The notes under the pieces: generated by a model | What the model saw: the letters and a program-made list of their open reading frames with translations, nothing else | What the model was told of the DNA's origin: nothing | Databases searched by the model: none | Part shown: in pieces, positions 49,351-60,380 of the stretch | Layout: every line of letters begins with the position of its first letter | Numbering within the stretch: position 1 is the first letter of the stretch | Position numbers and translations under genes: made by a program | Origin: Margaritifera margaritifera | Taxonomy: Eukaryota; Mollusca; Bivalvia; Unionida; Margaritiferidae | Assembly: GCA_029931535.1 (NCBI GenBank) | Contig: JAQPZY010001569.1 | Coordinates: 465,001-529,000 of the forward strand | DNA length: 64,000 bases | Reading direction: 5' to 3'

Positions 49351-52340
49351 TCAAAGTCTACTCAATTATCTCACCATCCGCAATCTGTTGTACATAATTA
49401 CAATCGGAAAATACAAAATCGATGTCTAATATAATTTTAAACTGAATTTTGACTACTTCAGTATAGGCTCAACCTTCGTAGTTACCATTTCAAATTGGAA
49501 GTAGTAATATTGATGTCCCCACTACTGAGCTTGGAAAAGTCGTCAATCATCCAAAGGAATAAATTATTCCAGGAAGTTTTTCGTTTCATTTTCTATAAAT
49601 GATCAATCAAGTGAGGCTATGCTTTTGATGTTGATTTGTAAGAATTCTTCCCCATTTAGATATTGCATTGTCGGATTGCTGTCGCATAATTTGTAAACTG
49701 AAGTTTTCAAATTCCTAGGAACATATCCATAAGTAAGATCCATTAAGCTACGTTAGATGCCTCTGCTGGGAATTTTAACGATTACACGAAGTTAAACCGC
49801 TCTCCGTCCTTCCGTTCCTCAACTTATTCTCGCCGTGAAGCTTTTCACTTTAGAGAGCATTGCAAAACCTAATGAAAATAATTGTATCGACATGCCCATG
49901 TTGCTAGTTAAGCTGATATGATTAAAGTTGCAATTAGTTTTCCTTATACTCGCAACGGTTTTTCAAATGTCTACATTCAGCCCAATTAAAATGGCACGTT
50001 GATGCAGATTACCTGCAATTTCTCGCCTGAGGACGAACCTAATGTTTGAGGTCATAGGATCCTACTCTATGCTGTGTAATTGATATGTATTGATAAAATA
50101 TGTTTTAAATATTTAATAAATGCATTTTACGAATCGGTGGACTTAAAACCGCTATGATCATGTTACACTGAAATCTCTCAACACTGAAATCCCGTGGGAC
50201 GAAGTTACAGTTTCCGTTTATTGAGGTTCTCAATTTCGACCTAAAATGAGATGTAATCAGTAATGTTCCCTTAGGCATAACAGAATGTGTATGTTGACTA
50301 ACACCTCCTTCATGTTTTATTACTATAATGATATCGCTGCTGTTGACATTTATACTGCAAGTGTAGGTCAACCTCATAACTCTGATGTGGCACCTAACTG
50401 AGCAATTTTGGAGTAAGTTTGTGTCTTCCATGAGGTTCATTTCAGTGTCAAAATGTAAGCTGGGGCCGAATTTTTATTTCAGTTTTCGGAGCAGCGGGGC
50501 TTCGGTTTACTTAACAATTCTTTATGGAAATTAAAGAAGGAAACTTTTGGGACAATACTAATGTTTCGGTTTCTGGAAGATTTCGGTTTAGTGAGATTTC
50601 AGTCATTACAGTTAAGATTTCTAAAGAAATCTTGATCTTTCTACTTATAATAGTTATCGAATTGATATTGGCGTGTATCTGTATCGTTTACTAGACGTTT
50701 TAAGGCAGGGTCATATTTATGCTTACAATGCAGGTTAAAATTTTGATTCACATTTACAAATTATGCATGCCTTATTTCCACTGGGAATGAGTATCTGGAT
50801 AAAACGAGAAAACATCACTTTAAATTATTGTCCTACTGAAAACAATAGTCGATCATTGGAAGATTTATTTTTCTTTAACCTGAATGTGAGGTTAACTTAG
50901 CTCACGCATCACTCCGTTTTCTTCGTAAGTTGTCTCGCGCGCTTATCAACATTTACTATTTCACCTTCTCAAGAAACGACAGACGAGATCATCAAGGCAG
51001 CAAGTCCCTTTAACTTTGTACAAATGATGCAACGTACCATCATCTACAGCCTCCATTACAAAAGCCCCAAAACTCTTCTGGGAAAACCTACTCAAACATT
51101 GTGACCATTTTATAAAAATCATTGTGGGAATAAAAGATACCGCTCCATATTCATTATACCCACATTACTGTAAACAGTAATTATCAGAATATCACGTTAT
51201 CCCAGGTATTATGAAAGTAAAGGATACATTAAAATTGTCAAAGTAACCCTGATCAACCCAATTTCACTTCTGGAGCGTAATCCGATTCCAACAAACATAT
51301 AATGTTGGAGTTTAATAAACCATGTAAACAATTAACATGTAATCGCCTAAGCTTCATGAAACGGTTATATAATTTTATAAAGTTGCAAAAAGAAAATCAC
51401 TGTAATAAATATATAGAACGTCAACTGTATCATTTTCGACGACAAAATCATTTTTCTCCACGATATCGCTTCATTTCCATTGACATGCTCATGTTAGAAT
51501 TTCTAATCTCTTTGAATGAATGCAGTCTTAAGATAGACCAAATAGTACCAAATAAAGGTTGATGTGATCTATATTTCACGCTTCCCAGAAATTTCGGAAT
51601 CATATCTTTAGGAAGAGTTGTGAATTGTGGTGGAGAAGAGGAAACTTTCCTCTTGCCATAAGCGCTTGATTGACGTTAGTGTGAGCGAGCTTTGTCAAGT
51701 CTCAGACAGTTCATATTAAATTAAAATATTCTCTGGTGATGCACATAGTAACCTATGTGAATACAAATCCTTTATTGATAATTGTAGAAAAACAGTTCTG
51801 GCCGATCTGCCGCGCACAGAAATAGCTCTGACTTGTGTATGCGTATTTTAGAAATAACAGCCGACACTATAAACTTGGAAACACAGTATAGTACGGATTT
51901 TTATATAAATTGAAGTATATGTATAGATAGCCGTCGAAAGGTCTGGTGTCTCACATGATTAGCCAATCTATCCTGACATTCGGGCTTTGATAAAACAGTT
52001 AGGAGCTTTCAGACCTTAAATGATAGATCGTGTAACGACCAAACTTCCGATGTAAACACAACTGAATAGTTACAGGAAGTTGAAGGTTATGACACATCTG
52101 AAGCCGTTCACACTAGAACTGGGTGCAAAAATGGTAGCGAATCCGACTTTTTCCTTAATAAGCCGACGAACTAAAATATTCAGCATGGCTTAGGACCCGG
52201 TCCTAGCCTGGGCTTTTGCTAAAAAATGCACGCATATGGTCTCACATGAAAAAAAAAAACAAATCATTCTAGTGTTTTCAAGAATAGCCTACCAATGAGG
52301 AGGCTGTATATTGATGTTAACATATATATTGGTTTTAAAC
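49351..52340. other. No gene recognised
   Basis: AT-rich unique-looking sequence. A 111-codon minus frame (50105-50440) and an 86-codon plus frame (51302-51562) are the longest; neither shows a motif I know. The left boundary of the virus-like locus may lie here, but I found no terminal inverted repeat. Confidence 0.45.
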
Positions 52341-52375
52341 AATTCTTCTAATTGAAGAAATCATATAGCATCACA

Positions 52376-53065
52376 ATGGATTTGAAAGCTATCTTGGAAT
52401 CATTTGTGAAAGTACATCAGGTGAAACAGAGGACTTACGAATGGTATTCAGTGATGTGTGCGACATTGGGTGGTTCAGAGTTGGCTACAGTTCTTGGAAT
52501 TTGTCCTTTTGCAACAGCTGAGGATACAGCTAGAAAGAAAACTTAACATACAACTATCATATACAGCTCTGCCTTGCTTTTGGGGAACATTCTTTGAGCC
52601 AGACATTAGAAGATACATTGAGATCACCACAAACGAAAAAGTGATATGCAGCGATATTTGCATTCAAACTTTAGATGGCTTTAGATATAGTCCAGATGGG
52701 TACATTGTTGAAAACAATACAATTTTGCTGTTAGAATTTAAGTGCCCCTTTAGCAGAGATGTCAGCAAGTTGCCAAAATAATATTTACCACCAGTATTAT
52801 CAGGTTTAGACGTTTCAGTTGTTGCTTCATACGGTCTGCTTGCGGATAAAATTGTTCGTAAATGTTCTTTGAATCAGTTGGGATTTAACCCAGAATACGT
52901 CAAAAAATTTCATAGTAGAGATCAAGGCAGATATGATAAGGATCCAGTCGCAGTAGGCACCATATGATATTTTGTTAACTATGACGACTTTATTGATCTT
53001 GGCGAATCTACTGAAGCAGAATTGTCCTTATTTCTAAAGAAAGACATAGAGAATATGATTACATA
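52376..53065 (+). pseudogene. YqaJ/lambda-type exonuclease of a virus-like element (decayed)
   Basis: The family digests one strand of double-stranded DNA 5'-3' and serves recombination or replication in phages and large DNA viruses. The first block has EWYSVMCATLGGSELATVLG, the usual N-terminal 'W...R...GGS..A..LG' pattern. After a +1/-1 shift near 52540 follow GTFFEPDIRRYIE, then SPDG and LLEFKCP, which are the D and E-x-K residues of the PD-(D/E)XK nuclease site. An in-frame TAA near 52779 interrupts it; the same frame continues through a YLPPVLSGLDV block to about 52965, and a frameshift leads to the end near 53065. The length (about 230 residues) is normal, so only point damage has killed it. 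It leads the virus-like locus. Confidence 0.75.
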
Positions 53066-53344
53066 ATTGCAGACATTCAGAAACAGCCTGAATGCATTTG
53101 TGAAGCTTGTTGCGGTGTTACCATTGAAAATATTCAAAATGACCTACAACTATATTGTCCGCAAACCTAGCTACAGCAAAATAATCAAGACAGCCATATC
53201 AAAACTGCAACAGATTGTACTTGGAATAGAGATACAAAAATAGTATATATAATGTTTAACTTTAACTCAAAACGAATAATGGCTGCCTATTAGGTCGCTG
53301 ATGATGCCGTAGTAACTTTTCCCCCATTGCTGGAATACAGAAGA

Positions 53345-53850
53345 TGTCCAATTAATTAGTTCAAATTTGTCAAGGACGCTCTGAAGATGATTTATCAAAC
53401 ATCCAAAGAAAATACGAAATGGTTTGACTCTTACGCATATATCGCCATAGAATTGGAAAGATCCAGACGACTATTAGGAGAAGAATACAACAAATTTGGT
53501 GGTAAAAGATCTTTGTACGATTTTGTCAAAACCAGGTTTGATGGCAGTTTGGTTTGAAGACCATCGTTCACTTTTATGTTAGTGATTGATATAATGTAGA
53601 TACTTACAAAGAAGCTCTTTACTAAATTTTTATGCTCTCAGAAAGCTAATGACAATTAATAACGCCTATGGATTTGTTAGCGACGCGCTTGACATCATCT
53701 GGAATAAAATGGAAAAAATAGTGACCACTTTGACTGCTATGCTAAAATATTCATAGAGTTGAAACGAGCTTTGATTTGTTTTGACAATGAATACGACAGA
53801 CTTGGTGATGAGGCGTTGTTTACCTTGATCAAACTTTAATGCACATTGGA
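53345..53850 (+). pseudogene. Unknown virus-locus protein with a duplicated ~60-residue domain
   Basis: Two plus-strand stretches (about 53360-53555 and 53670-53840) are homologous. The first has FVKDALKMI, then KWFDSYAYIAIELERS and EEYNKFGGKRSLYDFVK. The second has FVSDALDII, then HFDCYAKIFIELKRA and NEYDRLGDEALFTLIK. Shared positions are F-V-x-D-A-L, F-D-x-Y-A-x-I-x-I-E-L-x-R and E-Y-x-x-x-G. Both are predicted largely helical. The copies are separated by about 310 bp with stops and frameshifts. I know no family for it. The position after the exonuclease, in the same orientation, suggests they belong to one element. Confidence 0.5.
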
Positions 53851-53879
53851 CTAAAATCTACCACGTTGTTGTCTAAGAT

Positions 53880-54180
53880 TCTAAATTCTTTCACTAAATC
53901 AGCCATATTAAACACAGCACCTCGTAAGAAGGTCTTAATTTGATTCAGAATGTTTGTGTACGTGATGTAAGCTTATTTACACATTGCCCGCTTGTTTTGA
54001 ATTTTTGGTTCCAGCTTTCTTAAAGCGGCTTGTGATGCAATTCCAACGCCAGAAAAAAATAATCAGCAGAAAGGGATTAAAAAGGCGCCAGTGCCAGGTA
54101 CACCTGCAACGCTTAATGTTAGCGGAATAGCAGACAGCGAAACCAACAAACGCTTGTAATATCTGGAAGACCGCTTGAAA
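53880..54180 (+). pseudogene. Coding-like scrap rich in Lys, Pro and Ala
   Basis: A plus frame carries KAACDAIPTPEKNNQQKGIK and then APVPGTPATLNVSGIADSE before a stop near 54160. It is hydrophilic and low in complexity, and no family is recognised. It may be the tail of the preceding unknown gene. Confidence 0.25.
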
Positions 54181-54339
54181 CAATAGGCTCGTTTGTGATA
54201 ACTGTAGTAATATGCAATAAGTTCTTAGCCCTGTTCTTTTTCGAGATGGCTGCGGATTTAATTGAACTTTATGATATCTTTCATCGTATATAAACTAATG
54301 TTATTTTATTTACACCAGCCCCCAATTTTTGTCTATTTT

Positions 54340-55070
54340 TCTAATTATATGAAAGTAAACCGCAGGTAGTTTTATCTTCAGCATGTAATAGTACAATTGT
54401 ATCATGGAGGTGTCGTGTTTTTTTTAAAAGCTTTCTTGTATTTCTTCTGTTTGATGTGGCAGGTTGCGAAGTGGTCCGTAAGATATATAAGTTTGTTCTG
54501 AGGAATAATAAGCACTTATCATTCCAATTCCGCCATCTAGTTTTGATTAATATGAGCAATCGTAGCTGCAAGAGATTTTGCTCCATATTTATGAATTGTT
54601 TCTACGTCATCATATTCCAAACCAAGCTCTCTGCAAAAATATCAGACTTGATTGTACATGCATGCGTAGTCAGCATCTAGATCTTTTCTTTCTTTTTTGT
54701 TCAATTTTCGGTGTTTTATTTTTATGTTTAGATACACTAATTGTAAGGTATCAAAACCCAACTCTTAAAATTATGTTTTTAAAGAGAGCTCCTATGTTTC
54801 TAGCAGGGCTGGTCGATTCCTTGTCATTGCAGAACTTTTTTAACTTGTCATATTTGTCCCGCAACTATGGCGCTCTCATATGATTTACCAAAAAAAAAAG
54901 ATTGAGGATGATATCATCTATCAACCAAAAACTTTTTATACAGTTGTTTTCTTTCACCAATTTCATCATAATACGTCTTAGTTCTCACGTCATCAAAAAC
55001 CAGGTCATGCTTTTCTTCAAGCAACAGCGTGTTCAATTCTTGCTAATTCTACGAAAATATGAAAATAAGT
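54340..55070 (-). pseudogene. Unknown decayed gene of the virus-like locus
   Basis: Minus-strand frames give coding-like blocks in order: LLLEEKHDLVFDDVRTKTYY with DEIGERKQLYKKFLV (about 55040-54930), GKSYESAIVAGQI (about 54870), and ETIHKYGAKSLAATIAHINQ (about 54590-54535), then a tail to 54345. Stops and frameshifts separate them. It lies directly downstream of the fibre-like gene on the same strand. I cannot name the family; a structural or assembly protein is possible but unproven. Confidence 0.4.
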
Positions 55071-55099
55071 CGGACCGGGATTGACTGGCATCGCAGCAA

Positions 55100-56130
55100 T
55101 GCAATACAATATGTAGAGGCGATATTTTTGTCGTTCTAGGGCTTGCAATATCAAACGTAGCCAGAGCTGACCCTATCCGTACTTGTGTAAAGCGTGGTCC
55201 AGTTAGCGCTGTAATTGCACGCTTCTAGATGGCAATGGTTTATGTATTCAGTTTCAACTGATCTGCCTGTAAGATGAAAGCGCCAAATAGTAACCGCCAC
55301 AGGACACTCTATTCTGATCCAAAAATTATTATAAACGCCCGCTGTTGCCCATTCGCTATTTGACGCAGTAGATATGTGGTCAGCAAAAAGCCAAATGCTG
55401 TCTAAAGGCTGCTGAATTTTCCGATGATGCAGAGGCTACAAATCCGTTGCGATTATCAGAATTGGTATTTTTTATTCACTTGGAATCCACATACAATTTT
55501 GTGGTCGCATCTTTATTATCTGTAGGAACACCTAGATTTGTAATTTGTGCTCAAGTTCAATCAGTTCCAGCAACTTCAAACATATCTGAGTTTACATGGT
55601 TAGTAATTCTTAAACCTTCTGGCGCTTGAATTATGATTGGACAATAAGATGCTTTAGATGACCTTTCAACAAAAATCCACCTTGTCTGCGAACCACAAAC
55701 AAAACACAGCGATTTACCCACTGGCAAATCCGCAGTCATTCCAATATATCTGCTGCTTACTGTAGTTGGAAACCTAACCGAAATGTTGCCATTTGCACTA
55801 AGTTTTGCATCTGTATACTCTTTGGTGGTCGCGTCTTTTTCAGTTTCTAACGCGGCTAAGTTGTCATTTTTTTTAGAATTTATGTCGATATCGCCAGTCT
55901 AGCTCCACCAGCTAGCGGCAAAACATATGGCGCTGACACTAACATTTCATTGCCAAGGATTACCGAAGCCAAGTTTTGTCCTAGAGAAAGTAAGCGTCCT
56001 CGAGGAATTTGTATTGGCGTATGTTAACAACAGCCTAGCATTTGCACACTTATCTGCATACTGTTTATTGGTCGCATCTGCGTTATCTGCTGGTGTAGGC
56101 ACATTTGTAATCTTTTGCGAATAGAAAGAA
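55100..56130 (-). pseudogene. Fibre-like protein: stalk modules plus discoidin-like head (decayed)
   Basis: Three stalk modules share the pattern P-T-x-x-x-D-A-T-x-K-x-Y-x-D: ITNVPTPADNADATNKQYAD near 56113-56050, ETEKDATTKEYTD near 55855-55815, and ITNLGVPTDNKDATTKLYVD near 55544-55485. This linker recurs in trimeric tail and fibre proteins of phages and viruses. At the C-terminal end (about 55385-55170) the pattern WIRIECPVAVTIWRFHLTGR, then NWTTLYTSTD resembles the head of discoidin (F5/8 type C-like) domains found on fibres. A role in attachment is inferred from family precedent. Several stops and frameshifts make it non-functional. Confidence 0.6.
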
Positions 56131-56170
56131 AACGAATATTGTTTTTATTAAACCTATTTACTGAGGTCTT

Positions 56171-56655
56171 GCTATTTTAGATTTGTCAAAGTTGCTAATG
56201 TATAATTTACATTACGGACACATTAGATCTAAATATGGTGATAAAGTCAAATTGCTTTTTACCGATACTAATTTATTATGCTATGAAATCGAGACAAATG
56301 AATGTATATGAAGACATGCTTGCTTCAAAATAATTATTTGACATTTCCGAATATCCCGAAATTAATCAATAGTATAATGAAGACAACAGAACGGTGATAG
56401 GCAAATTCAAAGATGAAACCAAGTCAGTACAAACAGCAGAATTTATTGGCCTCAGAGCTAAAATGTATTCAGTAAAGCTTGCTAATAAAAGTGCTGAAAA
56501 GAAAGCAAAATGTATAAAAAAAGGAGTTGTTAAAATGTTATTACACATAGAAATTATGTAGAAGCACTCGATGGTGAAAAACAATATGCAACCATGAATA
56601 CTTTCAGATCTAATCACCATGTTCTACATACTGTAATGCTAAACAAAATATGACT
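56171..56655 (+). pseudogene. Protein-primed family B DNA polymerase, C-terminal fragment 1
   Basis: The frame opens with AILDLSKLLMYNLHYGHIRS, followed by KYGDKVKLLFTDT. This is the palm motif C region, but the third catalytic position is changed: the expected D-T-D reads D-T-N. A frameshift near 56310 follows, then KFKDETKSVQTAEFIGLRAK (the KDE...EF.GLR.K thumb block) and a tail near 56600-56650. The order matches Polinton/adintovirus-type polymerases. Only about 160 of normally about 1000 residues remain, and the 5' side abuts the minus-strand fibre-like gene. Confidence 0.78.
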
Positions 56656-56901
56656 TTCTTAGCCCATTTAGGTTATTTCAAAAGCAAAAGAAAAACAAAA
56701 CTCAGATATTTTCACAGAATTAAATGTAATATAAACTACAAAATAATACAAATCTAGCGTGTGTATCTTATGGTTTTTTTTATAGCATTTTACAACTTTT
56801 TATGCTATCTAATATATTATAAGAATAACATTTAAAAAATAGAATTCATTTTATCAAAATTAGTCAAAATACTTTAACAGTAGTATATTAAAAGGAGAGA
56901 T

Positions 56902-57430
56902 ATGGGCGCACATTCAGGGGTGATCAGGGGTGATTCGTTGCTTGATATGACAATACCAGTGAGAAAAATATTACAACCCCCTTTAATTATTTTTGAAGTA
57001 GAAAAGAATTTAAACGGAATCATTACGAAGAGTCAGAGATATTCGTTTAAGGGAAATGTAAATAGTACCGATTTGATGGCTGTAACAGTCAACATTTAGT
57101 ATGAATTTTGTTTCAAGACAGTGAACCATATTTAAAGAAGCTCATCACTCACAAAATACTACAATTTGCTTCTTTGAAAACTCAAGTAGACTTAACGATC
57201 AGACCTATGAAACAAACAAAGCAGAGCCTGTATAACGCACAATAAAGAAGGCGGAAAAAATGGAGTTTATACATTTTTACCACAGAGAAAGGCATCTAGA
57301 TATACTGAATAAGAGGCGAAATTCAAGCTGCAAAATAAAACCTATTTGAAACACTTTACATACAATTTAAACAGTGAATATTCGCAAGTACTAGACGGAT
57401 GTTTGACAGCATATAGTATACAACATTTCA
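56902..57430 (+). pseudogene. Unknown decayed gene between the two polymerase pieces
   Basis: A 65-codon frame starts at 56902 (RGDSLLDMTIPVRKILQPPL). It is followed in other frames by KLITHKILQFASLKTQVDL with TIRPMKQTKQSLYN, and then by HLDILNK and a LKHFTYNLNSEYSQVLDGCL block near 57340-57405. The succession of long coding-like blocks on one strand suggests a gene of about 170 residues with two or three frameshifts. I recognise no family. Confidence 0.4.
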
Positions 57431-57760
57431 CATGAATATGTATAACTCGACCAGTTTAATCTCATACATAGATTTATCTCAATGTTTAAAAAAGAAAAAG
57501 TCTTGAACCAATGTAAAACTAGATTTTTTTTTCTAAACTGTGCAATCAATTTTAAATATATTGAAATCAAAATCCACATATGCCATCAAAATACAGTATA
57601 GCTAGACACAGTCACTGTTTCATAAATGTCAGGCAAAATAGATGATATTTGAAAATTAGTTTGATATATATTTAGATGTTTATCAAATAACGAAAGGATC
57701 TTACCTAAAACCGGTTAGAAAAACCGAAACAGAGAAAGACAGGTTGACATGTAAATTATA
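57431..57760. other. No gene seen
   Basis: AT-rich sequence with a TATATATTTA tract; no recognisable structure. Confidence 0.5.
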
Positions 57761-57763
57761 TTT

Positions 57764-58093
57764 CAATGTGGTGGTGCTAATGACTACAGAGATGTACGGT
57801 ATCAGCATCAAGATTGTGGTGATCCCAATGACAACAATTTTGTAATATATAACCATCACGATTGTGGTGGTTCTAATGACTACAAAGATGGAATGTATCA
57901 CCATGAAGATTGTGGTGGTCCTAATGACTACAAAGATGTAACGTATTACCATCAAGATTGTGGTGGTCCTAATGACTACAAAGATGTATTGTATCACCAT
58001 GAAGATTGTGGTGGTCCTAATGACTACAAAGATGTAAGGTATTACCATCAAGATTGTGGTGGTAATGACTACAATGATGTAAGGTATTACTAT
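57764..58093 (+). repeat. 48-bp minisatellite, about 7 units, in-frame
   Basis: Units contain GATTGTGGTGGTCCTAATGA followed by CTACAAAGATGT and a CAT/TAC-rich spacer. Units are 48 bp apart apart from a shortened last one. Because 48 is a multiple of three, a 16-residue repeat (DCGGPNDYKDVxYHHx) stays open on the plus strand, alternating HHE and YHQ. The minus strand is also open. This could have been a repeat region of a real protein, but no flanking gene continues it. Confidence 0.9.
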
Positions 58094-58439
58094 CAATATT
58101 AGTATCATCATAAATAAACAGTGGCATGGACAAATATATCTTTGTAATAAAAATGTTTTAATTTTCTTTCAATACACCAGAAAAATTATCATAGTACAAC
58201 ATTAAATTTTTGCAATATAGACAATTCGATGGATATAACGCCAGAAAAAGCTTCAGTTCTAATATTTATAAGCTATAAGTAACAGTTAAAAGTTCCGCCA
58301 TTTCTTATTGTAATTTTGAAAGTATCGTCGTGCTAGAGACAATGTATACCGTAGGTGTGCCTACGGAAAACGTACACCCATGTCTGGTACAATTATTCCT
58401 GCAAACAGTGAACTTGACACATAGCATATAATTTAGCAA

Positions 58440-59793
58440 TGATTACATAGTTGATGTGTTGATGAAACAAGGAAAAGAAATATTGGTTAAATGGATAACC
58501 AGGTTTGTAAATAGTTTTAGATTCATGGGACAGTCAATACAATATCTGGCTAAACATTAAAGTTATGTAAAATTTACAGAAACACAGCAACGTCAAATCT
58601 TATAACAGCCTAAATAAACAGGCTATGATCCAGTACATGCACTTTAGATAAACAAGTGATGACCAAATTAGATAGATAGTAGAAAATCTGTTGAAAATAG
58701 CAGACGAATATGATACGAGTTGTATTTTATAAGTAGATTTGGAGATTGCATTACAACTGCACGACCATCGTAAGGACTACCCATTAACTAAAAGAAATTA
58801 ATTCACATTGCAAATGTATTTATCAGAGTTTCGGAAGATGTTGATAAATAATTACAAGGGTACAAAAACACTAATACCAAAGCAGCTATATACAGCTATG
58901 TACATCGAACAACAAAGAGACATATGCCATTCACAACCGGAACTTAAAGCTTTGCATGCATTTGGGTTTACAACTGAACACGATAGACAGACAACTGAAT
59001 ACAAATTTGAGACAAAAAGCAGCCAACTAGTTTTAGATATACTTTTTTTCAAAGTGAAGATAACAGTGTATTTGGTAAACAGATAGAAAATATCATAAAA
59101 AAGAGTAAGAGTTAAAATATGTAAAAAATAAAAATAAACGTTTAAAATATCAGAATAATCGATCATTTGTAACATCAATTATTGACGATGACTTAGTGTT
59201 AGTCAGTTTGAAAAACAAAAAAAATCAAGTTAACAAAACAAAGTTACCGTGGATTGAAGAGGCTGATGTACGAATGGTTTACAACAAGGTGAAAAATATA
59301 CAGTGATAGAATGAAACTAGTAATATCTTATACAGATTTAGTCTATCCGTGTTGAGAAAGAAAACGTTTAAATTGACACGCAGAATAATATTGAATTTTC
59401 TGACACTAGTGAAAATCCTAAGTACAGCATATTTAATTCCCACATATTAGTACGAAAGATCCAAGACTTTTCAAAGACGAGCTGAATGGTGTTCCAGTTA
59501 GAGAGTTTTGTGGGTTAAAGTAAATTTATTTTAATCGGGACTGGTAAAAACGAAAAGAAAGTTTTTAAAGGAATCAAATGTGTGTAATAAAAAGAATTTT
59601 AAATTAGAAATGTACAACGATTGCTTATTTAATAACAAGGAAAATTGTCAGGTAATAAATTTACTCAGATGTTATAATCATGAAATTATAACACCAAAAT
59701 GAATAAAATAGCATTGTTAGTGTATGACGATAAGCGCTTTTAGGTTGACAACATAATACATTATCTTACGGACACATAGATACTCCATAGGTT
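58440..59793 (+). pseudogene. Protein-primed family B DNA polymerase, piece 2 (decayed)
   Basis: Polymerase blocks appear in order on the plus strand. RFVNSFRFMGQSIQYLAKH is at 58501-58557, VDLEIALQLHDHRKDYPLTK at 58733-58792, and LKALHAFGFTTEHDR near 58945. FFK with NSVFGKQIENI (motif B region, across a frameshift) is near 59046-59090. RLFKDELNGVPVREFCGLK is near 59462-59520, then CVIKRIL, DDKRF near 59727 and the terminal LSYGHIDT near 59763-59790. Motif C is not recognisable at its expected place (59330-59440). Stops and frameshifts abound. The protein matches the Polinton/adintovirus polymerase type and differs clearly from fragment 1 where they overlap. Confidence 0.8.
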
Positions 59794-59799
59794 TGCGGT

Positions 59800-60380
59800 T
59801 TAGGTGTTGTCTTTGCCGAGATCATTCCTATGTGGATACTAAAAACCCATTAAAAGTATATTTCTTTTGTTCGGTTTCAAAGTTTCTACTACTTCGCATT
59901 TCATTTATAGAATTACATGGTATTCTACAAACACAGTTTCCATTGCTCTTTTGTCCTTACTGTAAAACACACCCACGTAGGTCCTTTATAACAGATTTGC
60001 GTGTTTGTACGATCACTCAATCAGATACTTCAAAATGTCTACCACAAAAGGTTCGCTTGGCTAGGGCAGCTACTTTCCTTTTCAGGTCATCAAACGTTCC
60101 ACAGTCATTAATCACAAGCAAAAAAATTGGCTCCATGTTAATCATCGACAAGCAACGCTAACCATTTATCTAATTCGTCTTCGGGATTTACTAGGATCAC
60201 CTTTTCATCCATGACTTATCAATTTCTGTTTTAAGTCTTGTTGAACAGAAGAGATAGACAGACGAAAATGATGTAATCGAAAAGTTTTTCTATTCAGTCT
60301 TTATCAGATCTAAAGCAAATTAATTTACCGCAATTAGTCATTCCACAAATTATCGTCTGTTATTTCAGACACATTTATCC
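59800..60380 (-). pseudogene. A32/FtsK-type packaging ATPase (decayed)
   Basis: Such ATPases pump viral DNA into the capsid. On the minus strand the Walker A block reads IICGMTNCGKLIC (plus coordinates about 60320-60350), with Leu where the Thr/Ser of GK(T/S) should be. Next come EKLFDYIIFVCLSLLFNKT (about 60300-60240) and VILVNPEDELDKWLALL (about 60215-60160). The Walker B-like LVINDCGTFDDLK (about 60125-60085, D-D-C changed to N-D-C) is followed by FCGRHFE. The C-terminal half is poorly preserved. The gene converges on the polymerase, tail to tail, with almost no gap. Confidence 0.72.

Noticed and set aside
50105..50440. 111-codon minus frame as a host gene
   Set aside because: No known motif, no splice context and no supporting neighbours; length alone is not evidence in this window.
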